From Sphaerobacter sp. (GTDB lineage Bacteria > Chloroflexota > Chloroflexia > Thermomicrobiales > Thermomicrobiaceae): a stretch of 64,000 nt of DNA. This document shows positions 24,695-34,816 of the stretch, piece by piece; position 1 is the stretch's first letter; every line of letters begins with the position of its first letter. The notes beneath the pieces were generated by a model. It was given only the letters and a program-made list of their open reading frames with translations. It searched no databases and had not been told where the DNA came from. Position numbers and translations under genes: made by a program. The stretch covers positions 1 to 64,000 of the forward strand of contig JASBVL010000008.1 of NCBI GenBank assembly GCA_029961075.1. The letters run 5' to 3'.

Positions 24695-26722
24695 TCACCG
24701 GGCGTCGTGTGGTGGTTCGGACGGGGGCAGCGAAAGCGACCTGGGCAGGCGGACGGTGAAGGTGCTGCCGGCATTGGGCGCGCTCACCACGGAGATGCGG
24801 CCGCCGTGCAGCTCGGCGATGCGCTTGGCGATGTGGAGCCCCAGCCCGGAGCCTGGGATGCGGCCAGCGATGAGCTGGGAGCGGAAGAAAGGATCGAAGA
24901 CGCGCCCCTGCTCGGTCTCCGTCATCCCGATCCCCTCGTCGCGCACCGTCACGATGGCCTCGTCCCCCTCCTGGCGGACCTCCATCGTGATCTCGCCGTG
25001 GCCGGCGGAGTACTTCAGGGCGTTCGAGAGAAGATTGGCCAGGATCTGCGTCAGCCGCATCGGATCCCAGACGCCCACGACACTCGCGGGCGCCACCAGG
25101 CGCATCCGCTGGAGCGGGTCGTGCTCCTCGCTGTGCTCGATGGCGTCGAACACCTCCCGCGCGAGGACCGCGAGGTCGCACCGCTCCAGGCGGAGCGCCA
25201 GGCGGCCCTCGTCGATGCGCGAGACGTCGAGCAAGTCGCGGACGATCTGCTCGAAACGTGCCAGTTGCGGCCGAAGCTTGGTCATGGCGGCGCGCAGCGC
25301 GCTGATGTCGGGCTGCTCGACGGCCAGCCGGCGCTCGAGCAGCTGCGCGTACCCCTTGACGCTGGTCAGTGGCGTGCGCAGCTCGTGCGCGGCGACGGAC
25401 AGGAAATCCTCGCGGGCGCGGACCGCTTCCCGCGCCTCCTGATAGAGGCGGGCATTGTCGACGCTGAGGGCGCAGCGGCGCCCAACCTCTTCCAGGAAGG
25501 TGATGTCGGTTGGCTCGTAGTCGGGGGTGCCCTCCTGGCGGATCCAGATGATCGCGCCGAGCACGCGGTCACGCGCGACAAGCCCCATGGCGACGAAGGA
25601 GGTGGGGCGGATGGCATCGACGAGGGGGTCTGCGCCGGGCGCGAGGTGCGAGCGCAGCGAGGTCCAGTCTGCGGCGGATCCGAGGTAGGGGCCTCGTGCG
25701 GTGGTGAGCCGGGTTAGCAACGCCTGGACCAGCTCTGGGACCGGGATGTCGCGCAGCGACGCGACCAGCGGGCGCTGTGCGGGGTCGCTCCGCGCCACCG
25801 CGACGCGCTTGAACCCCTGGACCGGGTCGACGAGGTAGACGATGCACCAGTCGGCGAGCGTGGGCACGGCGAGGTCGGCCATGCGTTGGAGCATGGTGGG
25901 ATTGTCCGGTTCGACGGTCGCGAGCTCTCGGCTGATCTCGGCCAGGAACTGCACGCGGCGCGTGGTTGCGGCACGGGCCGCCTCGGCGTCCCGCTGGGCA
26001 TCCTCGGCGACGTGGCGCTCGGTCACGTCGTCGACGTACGCCGTGACACCATCGGCTGCGGGGTAGATGCGGATGTCGAACCAGCGGCCCAAGTCCTTGG
26101 CGTGGACCTCGATGCGCCGGGTCACCCGGGCCTGGAGCGCGTACTGGATCTCGCGCTCGACGACGGTGCCACGGGCAGCGGGGATGACGTCCCACACCTG
26201 GCGGCCCAGCACCTCCTCGCGCGGCGTGCCGAGGAGGGTCTCCGCCCGCCGATTGATGTAGGTGAAGCGCTGGCGGACGTCGAGGGCATAGAACGCGTCG
26301 CTGATGCTCTCCAGGATATGAGCCGACTCGAGATGAGCCGCTTCCGCGACCGCAGCCCGGTCGGCGGCCCGCTCGCGCTGACGCGCGAGCTCGGTCGCGA
26401 GGCCAGCCACGCCGATCAGGCCGCAGAGGGAGGTGAGCGTGACGCTCCACGGTGGAGGCTGCGCTCTCGCACTGCCCAGGTAGAGGAGTAACGCGGCCAC
26501 ACCGACGATCATGGTCCAGCGAGGGGGGAAGCGCCGGGCCGCGAAGAGCATCGGGATCGCATACAGTGTCGGTGCCAGGTAGCCGTTGGGGAGCTGCAAC
26601 GCGATCCAGGTGGCCAGCGCCAGCGCCGCGGCGAGGAGCGCGGCCGCCACCCATTGGCTCCGCTTGCGCGTCGTCGCGACGCCCGTCAGGGAGGCGAGGC
26701 CGTTCGCCCCGCGCGGTGACAT
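24695..26722 (-). CDS. Sensor histidine kinase with PAS and GAF domains
   Basis: Membrane-linked histidine kinase, 675 aa from ATG 26722; a GTG at 26761 would add 13 residues. Order: four N-terminal membrane helices without a large extracytoplasmic loop (residues 20-110), PAS (ILESISDAFYALDVRQRF onward, about 135-245), GAF (about 275-425), then HisKA with the H-box AAHELRTPLTS, N-box ILANLLSNALKYS, G1 VRDEGIGM, F-box VFDPFFRS and G2 GSGLGLHIAKR. The signal is probably sensed in the cytoplasm through PAS/GAF. No response regulator is adjacent; the orphan receiver at 3.8-4.2 kb is one candidate partner. Confidence 0.93.
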   Translation of the reverse strand: MSPRGANGLASLTGVATTRKRSQWVAAALLAAALALATWIALQLPNGYLAPTLYAIPMLFAARRFPPRWTMIVGVAALLLYLGSARAQPPPWSVTLTSLCGLIGVAGLATELARQRERAADRAAVAEAAHLESAHILESISDAFYALDVRQRFTYINRRAETLLGTPREEVLGRQVWDVIPAARGTVVEREIQYALQARVTRRIEVHAKDLGRWFDIRIYPAADGVTAYVDDVTERHVAEDAQRDAEAARAATTRRVQFLAEISRELATVEPDNPTMLQRMADLAVPTLADWCIVYLVDPVQGFKRVAVARSDPAQRPLVASLRDIPVPELVQALLTRLTTARGPYLGSAADWTSLRSHLAPGADPLVDAIRPTSFVAMGLVARDRVLGAIIWIRQEGTPDYEPTDITFLEEVGRRCALSVDNARLYQEAREAVRAREDFLSVAAHELRTPLTSVKGYAQLLERRLAVEQPDISALRAAMTKLRPQLARFEQIVRDLLDVSRIDEGRLALRLERCDLAVLAREVFDAIEHSEEHDPLQRMRLVAPASVVGVWDPMRLTQILANLLSNALKYSAGHGEITMEVRQEGDEAIVTVRDEGIGMTETEQGRVFDPFFRSQLIAGRIPGSGLGLHIAKRIAELHGGRISVVSAPNAGSTFTVRLPRSLSLPPSEPPHDAR

Positions 26723-26782
26723 CAACCTGTGGCTCCAGCCCGCTAGCGTTCTTGGCTCCACTCATCCGTGACGGTGAGAGGC

Positions 26783-26788
26783 ATAATA
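26783..26788 (-). promoter_or_regulatory. -10 element for the histidine kinase
   Basis: Minus-strand TATTAT (5 of 6 to consensus), start near 26776. No good -35. Either kinase start would fit downstream. Confidence 0.4.
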
Positions 26789-27024
26789 CCGCGTTCCGGC
26801 CAGAAATGGAAGACGGGATGTGATCCCGGCAGGCGAACGGCTCCGTGCTTGCGCGAGGAGGAGCGCGACGGCGTACGGACGGAACGCGATGCGGCTGCGG
26901 CGCCGGGCCCCAAGACGGGGCGCGGTGTCCGCAGCGAGGCGGCGCCGGGTGGTGTATGCTGCCTGCCGGCGGCCTGGCGGGCCGCACGCCGAGACCGCGA
27001 GCGAATCGCATGGAGGGGCTGAGG

Positions 27025-28443
<1,419 letters not shown>

Positions 28444-28457
28444 GGTCCCGGGCGCCG

Positions 28458-28490
28458 GCCCCGCGCCGCCCAGGTCAGGCGGCGCGGGGC
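28458..28490. terminator. Bidirectional terminator hairpin
   Basis: GCCCCGCGCCGCC (28458-28470) and GGCGGCGCGGGGC (28478-28490) form a perfect 13-bp stem around CAGGTCA, between the convergent fumC and Mut7-C genes. Confidence 0.7.
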
Positions 28491-29242
28491 TACTCCTTAC
28501 CCCGGAGTGCCTGGATCTGCGCGACCAACTGGCGCAGGTGGGCGTAGTGGGAGCCCTGCCAGAAGACCCGGTCGCACCCCTCGCACACCCAGAACTCGTG
28601 GAAGTCCCGCTGCGTGCGGGGGGGAAGCCGGTCGAGCACCGCGGCCGTGGGCACCGGCCGCAGGCGGCTATTGCAGCGCAGGCACCGGCCGAACGGCTCG
28701 ATGAGGGGGGCCAGGTCGAAGCGGCGGACGACCTCGAGGGCCTGTGCCCGCGGGGCGTCCGCGCGGATGTAGTACCCGTGGGTGACCACGGCGCGCTTGA
28801 GCAGACCGCGATCGCGGGTGAGCAGGATGCGGCGCTGCTCGGCCGAGATGCGCGCGAGGGTCGTATCGTCGGCGTCGTTCCGATAGAGCGTGTCGAAACC
28901 GAGCAGCCGGAGATAGGCCGCCAGCTTGCCCAGGTGCGTGTCGAGGACGAAGCGCGGCTCGCGCAGCGGCCGCGGGCGGACCCGCACCAGCGGGGTGATG
29001 TCGATCGACTCGAACACCGGGTAGACACTGATGTGGTCCCCGGGCTGGACGAGGTAGCGAAAGTCGACCGAGACTCCGTTAGCGAGGATCAGGTCGACCT
29101 CCGTATGTGGGACCCCGAGCGACTCGATCAGGTCCTTGACCGACGTGCGCCGGGCAAGCGGCACCGTGAGCGGCGCCTGCCGGCGGCCGCGGGGCCGGAA
29201 GTCATTCAGCTCGGCATAGAAGCGAACCGTGACCGCATCCAC
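28490..29242 (-). CDS. Mut7-C RNase-like protein with N-terminal ubiquitin-fold domain
   Basis: Two-domain protein, 250 aa. GTG 29242 (VDAVTVRFYAEL) is chosen for GGAGGG 9 nt upstream; the open frame further upstream looks non-coding. Residues 1-85 resemble the ThiS/MoaD-like ubiquitin-fold domain often fused to Mut7-C (TVRFYAELNDF ... DLILANGVSVDF ... GDHISVYPVFE). Residues 95-245 are Mut7-C, a PIN-fold nuclease relative: FVLDTHLGKLAAYLRLLGFD, acidic RNDADD, ILLTRDRGLL, then a zinc knuckle C-x2-C (CLRC) and C-x2-C (CEGC). Probably an RNase; the target is unknown. Confidence 0.88.
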   Translation of the reverse strand: MDAVTVRFYAELNDFRPRGRRQAPLTVPLARRTSVKDLIESLGVPHTEVDLILANGVSVDFRYLVQPGDHISVYPVFESIDITPLVRVRPRPLREPRFVLDTHLGKLAAYLRLLGFDTLYRNDADDTTLARISAEQRRILLTRDRGLLKRAVVTHGYYIRADAPRAQALEVVRRFDLAPLIEPFGRCLRCNSRLRPVPTAAVLDRLPPRTQRDFHEFWVCEGCDRVFWQGSHYAHLRQLVAQIQALRGKE

Positions 29243-29486
29243 GGCGCGCGGCTGCCCTCCGCGTCCTGGGGCGCCGGATGCGCCAAGGGGGCGCGACGCC
29301 CGCATCGGCCGCAGCGCCCCACTACCGTCGGCGCATGGCCAGCGACGCTGACTGAGCCGCGGGCCACGATCGCCGCCCAGGCCGATCGGCCTATGGCGCG
29401 GCGACCACCCTAACCACACATGAGCCCGGGCGGTGGCGGTGCGGGCGCGCCGCCGGGGCCCCTGGGCCAACTGCGGCGGCCCCTGC

Positions 29487-30860
29487 TTAGACGAAGATGT
29501 CCGAGGTTACGTCGCCGCCCGGGTAGCGCATCTCGTGCGCCCGGGCCGGGCCGAGCGGCTCCTTGCCGAAGTCGACCAGGAAGTTCTCGTTGATGCGCAG
29601 CCCGCCCCGCTCGGTGTCGCAGTCGATCTGGAGCAAGACCGAGCCGGTCGTCTTCAGGTCCGGGTAGAACATGTCGTCCCAGGAGCTGAAGAGGGAGGTG
29701 GTGACGTAGAGCCGCTTCCCGTCCAGGCTGAGCTGGAGCATCTGCGGCCCGCCGGTCACCGTCCGGCCCTGCACGGTGGCCGCCTTGCCGAGCAGCCCAC
29801 CCACCCAGACCTGGCCCGTCAGCTTCGGATGGTGCGGGTTGGTGATGTCGTACTGGCGGATGTCGCCGTGCAGCCAGTTCGAGAAGTAGAGGTAGCGGTC
29901 ATCCATCGAGACCATGCAGTCGGTGATCAGACCCGGCACCGGGATGGGCCACCCCTCGAGCTCGACCGGCTCCTCCTGGATCACCTGCTCGGCCTGCCAG
30001 TCACCGTCGGCTTTCCACCAGTGCCAGATGGTGCTGGAGAGGGTGACGCCGACGAACCCGTGGCTGCTGTCGGGGTCGTGCAGGAAGCGGACCTCAAGCG
30101 GGATGAGCCCCGTCTCGCCCAGGTCGACGTGCTTGATCGGCCGGCGCTGCTCCAAGTCCCAGAAGTGCAGCCGATGGCCGTACTTGCCGGCGGCGACGTC
30201 CGCGAGGTCGAAGCCCGGGTAGTAGGTCTCGGGCGCGGCCCACTCGCTGCTGACCATGACGTTGTGGCGCGGCTGGTACCAGAAGTCGTAGGCGTAGGGC
30301 ACGGCATCGTTGTCGAGCTCCCAGCGCCCGGCGACATTGAAGTCCGGGTCGAGCAGGAGGTAGCCCCCGGGACTCCTGCCCGCGGCATCGCCGAGCATCG
30401 AGATCATGATGTTGCCGTCGGGGAGGCAGTGGACCGTGTGGGGGGCGCTCAGATTGGTCTTCGCCTTAACCTCCTCCCCCTCGATCACCTTGGCCAGCGT
30501 CGGCGCGCGCGGGTCGGACGCGTCGAGGATGTGGATGCGGGACGAGCGCTGCCCGGGCACGATCAGATAGCGCCGGGCCTTGCTGGCGTCGGTGTGGCAG
30601 GAGGAGCAGGCGTTCCAGCCGAAGTGATGCACCTCGTCGCCGGGGGCGGCCATCGGCGTGCGGTGGACCACCTGGGAGTAGGTCGACGAGGTGGGGTCGA
30701 CGTCGATGGTGGCCAGGTAGTCCGGCTGCTGGATGCCGCTCCCGGTATACAGGGCGAGGGTGTAGAGGAGCGTCTCGGGCGGGGCATGGACGGCTTCCTG
30801 CGGGGACGCGTAGCCGGGCCCATGCTCGTGCTGGTGGTGATGCTGGTGGGCGACGGACAT
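29487..30860 (-). CDS. Selenium-binding protein 56 family (methanethiol oxidase-like)
   Basis: SBP56-family beta-propeller, 457 aa; characterised bacterial members oxidise methanethiol. ATG 30860 follows GAGGGAGTTATGTCGCC. A histidine-rich start (SVAHQHHHQHEHG) may bind metal. Family features: FGWNACSSCHTD with the CSSC selenium/metal site (about residue 85), LIVPGQRSSRIHILD, VRFLHDPDSSHGFVG, YLYFSNWLHGDIRQYDI, and the C-terminal GPARAHEMRYPGGDVTSDIF. The bacterial enzyme uses copper bound by conserved histidines, several of which are visible. No signal peptide is seen. Confidence 0.93.
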   Translation of the reverse strand: MSVAHQHHHQHEHGPGYASPQEAVHAPPETLLYTLALYTGSGIQQPDYLATIDVDPTSSTYSQVVHRTPMAAPGDEVHHFGWNACSSCHTDASKARRYLIVPGQRSSRIHILDASDPRAPTLAKVIEGEEVKAKTNLSAPHTVHCLPDGNIMISMLGDAAGRSPGGYLLLDPDFNVAGRWELDNDAVPYAYDFWYQPRHNVMVSSEWAAPETYYPGFDLADVAAGKYGHRLHFWDLEQRRPIKHVDLGETGLIPLEVRFLHDPDSSHGFVGVTLSSTIWHWWKADGDWQAEQVIQEEPVELEGWPIPVPGLITDCMVSMDDRYLYFSNWLHGDIRQYDITNPHHPKLTGQVWVGGLLGKAATVQGRTVTGGPQMLQLSLDGKRLYVTTSLFSSWDDMFYPDLKTTGSVLLQIDCDTERGGLRINENFLVDFGKEPLGPARAHEMRYPGGDVTSDIFV

Positions 30861-31120
30861 GGCGACATAACTCCCTCGGCGAGGACACGCCGGATGGCGT
30901 GCCGCCTGCTAGGCTCGGCACAGTGCGTCGGTCGTGCTGTTACGATCGCAGGGTATGGGCCATCGAGGTATGGATGGGCGACCCCATTGCGCGTTCCTGA
31001 GGCAGCGGGGCTTCGCTCGCTCTCTTCCGCGCGACAGCTCACTGCCGCCCGGGGAGGGTGGCGGGTTCGTGCCAGCGCCGCGGGACGGAACCGGGGATGG
31101 CAACCGAGAAGGGAGGCAGC

Positions 31121-32719
31121 ATGGAGCGAGCGCACCACTGGTGGCAGCGGGGCGTCATCTACCACATCTACCCCCGCTCGTTCCAGGACAGCAACGGTGA
31201 TGGGGAGGGCGATCTCGCCGACATCACCAGCCGGCTCGACTATCTGGCCTGGCTCGGCGTCGATGCGATCTGGATCTCGCCGATCTACCCGTCACCGTTG
31301 GCCGACGGCGGCTACGACGTCGCCGACTACACCGACATCGACCCACGGTTCGGCACGCTGGCCGACTTCGACCGGCTCGTGGCCGAGGCGCACCGGCGCG
31401 GCATTCGGGTCATTCTCGACTACGTGCCCAATCACTCGTCCGATCGCCACCCGTGGTTCCTCGCCTCCCGCGCCTCACGCGACAACCCGAAGCGGGATTG
31501 GTACCTGTGGCGCGACCCCGCGCCCGATGGGGGCCCGCCGACCAACTGGCTGAGCTACTTCGGCGGCAGCGCCTGGACGTGGGACGAGCAGACGGGACAG
31601 TACTACCTCCACAGCTACCTGCCCGAGCAGCCGGATCTCAACTGGCGCAACCCGGCGGTGCGCCATGCGATGCTCGACGTGCTCCGCTTCTGGCTCGATC
31701 GGGGCGTCGACGGGTTCCGGGTCGATGCGCTGTCGCAGGTCATCAAGGACGATCGCTGGCGCGACAACCCGCCGAACCCCCACTGGCGGCCCGGCGACGA
31801 CCCGTCGCGGGCTTTGCTGCGGGTCTACACCTCCGACCTGCCCGAGGTCCATGCCGTCGTGCGGGACATCCGCCAGGTGCTCGACGCGTACCCGGATCGC
31901 GTGCTGATCGGGGAGCTGTACCTGCCGATCGAGCGGCTGCTGCCCTACTACGGTGAGCGGGGCGAGGGGTGCCATCTGCCAACCAACTTCCACCTGATCC
32001 TGTCCCCCTGGCGGGCGACCGAGATCGGTGCGCTCATGGAGCGGTACGAGGCGGCGCTGCCGGACCATGGCTGGCCCAACTGGGTGCTGGGCAACCACGA
32101 CCAGCCGCGCGTCGCCACGCGGATCGGCCCGGCGCAGGCGCGGGTCGCGGCGATGCTCCTGCTGACGGCGCGCGGCACCCCCACCATGTACTACGGCGAC
32201 GAGATCGGCATGCAGGACGTGCCGATCCCGCCGGAGCGGGCCCAGGACCCGGTCGCCTGGCGTCTCCCCGGGCTGGGGCTGGGCCGGGATCCGGCGCGCA
32301 CGCCGATGCAGTGGGACCGCTCCCCCGGCGCCGGGTTCACCACGGGCGAGCCGTGGCTGCCGCTGGCCCCCGACGCTGCCCAGGTCAACGTCGCCGCCCA
32401 GCAGGACGACCCGCGCTCGCTGCTGACCCTGTATCGCCGCCTGCTCGCGCTGCGCCGCGAGGAGCCGGCGCTGCAGGTCGGGGCCTATCTGCCGCGCGGC
32501 ATCCATGCCGACGTGGTCGCCTTCGAGCGCCGCGCCGGCGGTCGCCGCTTCCTCATCGCGCTCAACCTCGGGGCGCACCCCACGCGCGTCGAGCCCGACA
32601 CGGGAGCCGGCCGCATCGTGCTGTCCACCGCGCTCGACCGGGACGGCGAGCCGGTCGCCGGGATGCTGGCGCTTCGCGGCGACGAGGGGGTGATCGTGGC
32701 GCTGGATGGGGCAGCCTGA
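31121..32719 (+). CDS. GH13 alpha-glucosidase
   Basis: Alpha-amylase-family glycosidase, 532 aa, of the oligo-1,6-glucosidase/alpha-glucosidase type, releasing glucose from oligosaccharides; cytoplasmic (no signal peptide). ATG 31121 directly follows GGGAGGCAGC. The TIM barrel is entered at WWQRGVIYHIYPRSFQDSNG; region I is LDYVPNHSS, region II GFRVDALSQ (catalytic Asp), region III LIGELYLP (catalytic Glu) and region IV VLGNHDQPR. ARTPMQWDRSPGAGFTTG is a subfamily-typical loop. The C-terminal beta domain ends at VIVALDGAA. It appears monocistronic. Confidence 0.94.
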   Translation: MERAHHWWQRGVIYHIYPRSFQDSNGDGEGDLADITSRLDYLAWLGVDAIWISPIYPSPLADGGYDVADYTDIDPRFGTLADFDRLVAEAHRRGIRVILDYVPNHSSDRHPWFLASRASRDNPKRDWYLWRDPAPDGGPPTNWLSYFGGSAWTWDEQTGQYYLHSYLPEQPDLNWRNPAVRHAMLDVLRFWLDRGVDGFRVDALSQVIKDDRWRDNPPNPHWRPGDDPSRALLRVYTSDLPEVHAVVRDIRQVLDAYPDRVLIGELYLPIERLLPYYGERGEGCHLPTNFHLILSPWRATEIGALMERYEAALPDHGWPNWVLGNHDQPRVATRIGPAQARVAAMLLLTARGTPTMYYGDEIGMQDVPIPPERAQDPVAWRLPGLGLGRDPARTPMQWDRSPGAGFTTGEPWLPLAPDAAQVNVAAQQDDPRSLLTLYRRLLALRREEPALQVGAYLPRGIHADVVAFERRAGGRRFLIALNLGAHPTRVEPDTGAGRIVLSTALDRDGEPVAGMLALRGDEGVIVALDGAA

Positions 32720-33132
32720 GGGCGGGCACGGGGCTCCGGTTCCGGCGCGAGGCCGGTGATCCGTCAGCGCGGCACAGAGATCCCGCAGCCCATCGGCTAC
32801 CTCGCGGGTAGGGTACCGCTGCCGCGACGCCGCTCGGGTCCGCCCCGGCCATGCCGGTCAGCTTCCGCTGCGCGGGTGCTGGGTGGGCCGGAAGGCCGTC
32901 GCGATGCCGTGGCTCCCCGGTCCCACCGCGCCGCCAGGGGCTTCCGAGGGGGGCCGGGTCCACCGGCCCAACGTGGCAGATCGTGCCCCGTTTCCCCACG
33001 GGGTGGAAATGCCGAAGATCCCCACTTCCGCGCCAGACCTTCCCCTGGCATACTCGCCCCATTGTGCACCGCGTGGTGCGATTCCCCGATACGACGGCGC
33101 CAGATGGGGCCGAGCGATGAAAGGAGCACTGC
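32720..33132. other. Intergenic gap without recognised gene
   Basis: About 410 bp between the GH13 and oxidase genes. I see no credible gene; open frames here are arginine/proline-rich shadows. A CATACT element at 33050 lacks a -35. CCCCG (33000 region) and CGGGG can pair, but no terminator is convincing. Confidence 0.5.
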
Positions 33133-34521
33133 ATGGTCGTCGCACCCAGGCCTGCCTTTGAGCGCCTCGATCCGACCCTGATCGAGGCGCTCAAGATGCG
33201 CGTAGTGGGGACGCTCATCCAACCGGGCGATGAGGAGTATGACCGCGCGCGGCAAACCCACGATCCCGCTGTTGACCGCTACCCGGCCGTGATCGTGCGG
33301 GCCGGCGATGCGGCCGACGTCATCCGTGCCGTCACCTTCGCCCGCGAACAGGGGCTGCCGTTGGCGGTGCGCAGCGGCGGCCACAGCCTGGCCGGCCACG
33401 GTTCGGTCGACGGCGGCGTGGTCCTGGATCTGTCGCACATGAAGGCCGTCAGCGTCGACCCGGTGCGGCAAACCGCCTGGGTACAGGCCGGGGCCACCGC
33501 GGGCGACGTGCTCACGCACACGCAGCCTCATGGACTGGCGCTCGCGACCGGGGATACGTCGTCGGTGGGGATCGGCGGTCTCACCCTGGGCGGGGGGATG
33601 GGTTGGCTCGTCCGGAAGTACGGCCTGACGATCGACAACCTGACCGCCGTCGAGATGGTGACGGCCGACGGACGCCTGATCGTTGCCAGCCCGAACGAGC
33701 ATCCGGACCTGTTCTGGGCCGTGCGCGGCGGCGGTGGCAACTTCGGGGTCGCGACCGCGTTCGAGTTCCGCCTCGCCCCCGTCAGCACCATCGTGGGCGG
33801 CGCCCTGATCCTGCCGCCGACGCCCGCGGTGGTGCGTGGCTACGCCGACTACGCGCTCACGGCCCCGGACGAACTGACGACGATCGCCGCCGTGATGCCC
33901 CTGCCGCCGCATCCGGCCATCCCCGCGGAAGTCCATGGGATGCTGACCTTTACCATCCTCATCTGCTACGTGGGCGATCTCGAGGAGGGGCAGCGCGTCC
34001 TCGATCCCCTGCGCGCGCTGGCCACGCCGCTCGCGGACCTGACCGGTCCGATGCCCTACCCGGCGCTGTATCAGTTCACCGCCCAGGCCGCCGAGCGGCA
34101 CACGGCGAGCGTCCGGGCCGGCTTCCTGGACGAGCTGTCGGACGAGGTCATCGGCGCGATCCTGGAGCACAGCCAGAGCCGACCCGCCCCCATGGGCATG
34201 GTCCAGATCCGTGCGCTCGGCGGGGCGATGGCACGGGTGCCCAAGGACACAACCGCGTTCGCCCACCGGGACAAGTCCTTCTTGGTGGCGATCATCAACA
34301 TGGGCGATGGCAGCGAGGTGGCAACCTGGACTGAAGCGCTGTGGCAGCGGCTTCGCCCCTACACCGCAGGCGTGGCCGTCAACTTCGTCGGGGACGAGGG
34401 TGACGAGCGCGTCCGAGAGGCGTATCCGACGCCCACCTACGAGCGGCTCGCCGAGGTGAAGCGGCGCTACGACCCGACGAACCTCTTCCGGCTCAACCAG
34501 AACATCCAGCCGGCAGGCTAG
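33133..34521 (+). CDS. FAD-linked oxidase, berberine bridge enzyme-like
   Basis: Flavoprotein oxidase, 462 aa. ATG 33133 follows AAGGAGCACTGC. The FAD domain has VRSGGHSLAGHG, whose His is the usual covalent 8-alpha attachment (about residue 79). Next come VGIGGLTLGGGMGWL and FWAVRGGGGNFGVAT. The position where bicovalent members carry a Cys is TGDTSSVGIGG here, so attachment is probably through His only. The C-terminal BBE segment is YDPTNLFRLNQNIQP. Likely oxidises a sugar or other alcohol; no secretion signal. Confidence 0.92.
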   Translation: MVVAPRPAFERLDPTLIEALKMRVVGTLIQPGDEEYDRARQTHDPAVDRYPAVIVRAGDAADVIRAVTFAREQGLPLAVRSGGHSLAGHGSVDGGVVLDLSHMKAVSVDPVRQTAWVQAGATAGDVLTHTQPHGLALATGDTSSVGIGGLTLGGGMGWLVRKYGLTIDNLTAVEMVTADGRLIVASPNEHPDLFWAVRGGGGNFGVATAFEFRLAPVSTIVGGALILPPTPAVVRGYADYALTAPDELTTIAAVMPLPPHPAIPAEVHGMLTFTILICYVGDLEEGQRVLDPLRALATPLADLTGPMPYPALYQFTAQAAERHTASVRAGFLDELSDEVIGAILEHSQSRPAPMGMVQIRALGGAMARVPKDTTAFAHRDKSFLVAIINMGDGSEVATWTEALWQRLRPYTAGVAVNFVGDEGDERVREAYPTPTYERLAEVKRRYDPTNLFRLNQNIQPAG

Positions 34522-34528
34522 AGCCCGA

Positions 34529-34572
34529 TGCCGCCTCGCGGGGGCGCGCCCCCGCGCCAGCGCGAGGCGGCA
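34529..34572. terminator. Nested hairpins after the oxidase gene
   Basis: TGCCGCCTCGCG (34529-34540) pairs with CGCGAGGCGGCA (34561-34572). Between them an 18-bp palindrome (34538-34555) offers a competing fold. It starts 8 bp after the stop codon. The remaining 240 bp to the next gene hold nothing I recognise. Confidence 0.6.
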
Positions 34573-34816
34573 CCGGTCGTGGCGCAGGGACGGCTGCGGG
34601 AGTCGCATCACGATGCGTCGCGATCGCGCGATGCGGCGGGGGAGCAGGCCGGGCGCGGCGTCCGCGCCGGCCCGAGCGCGGTCGGGGTGGCGACACCGAT
34701 CGCGCCGACGGTCGTCGCCGCGACCGCGCAGGACAGGTGCCGGACGATCGCGGGTGCTCGTGCGTCCATCCGTGAGGGGCCGGCGTGGCAGCGATCGGCT
34801 GGGCGATTTGGCTGCC

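Noticed and set aside
23531-25717. 728-codon plus-strand open frame
   Set aside because: Antisense to the M20 peptidase and histidine kinase genes; Arg/Gly/His-rich composition typical of a shadow of high-GC genes.
29433-31553. 706-codon plus-strand open frame
   Set aside because: Antisense to the selenium-binding protein gene and running into the GH13 gene in another frame; no motif.
33133-34521. Bicovalent FAD attachment in the BBE-type oxidase
   Set aside because: The cysteine expected in the second attachment motif is replaced (DTSSVGIGG).
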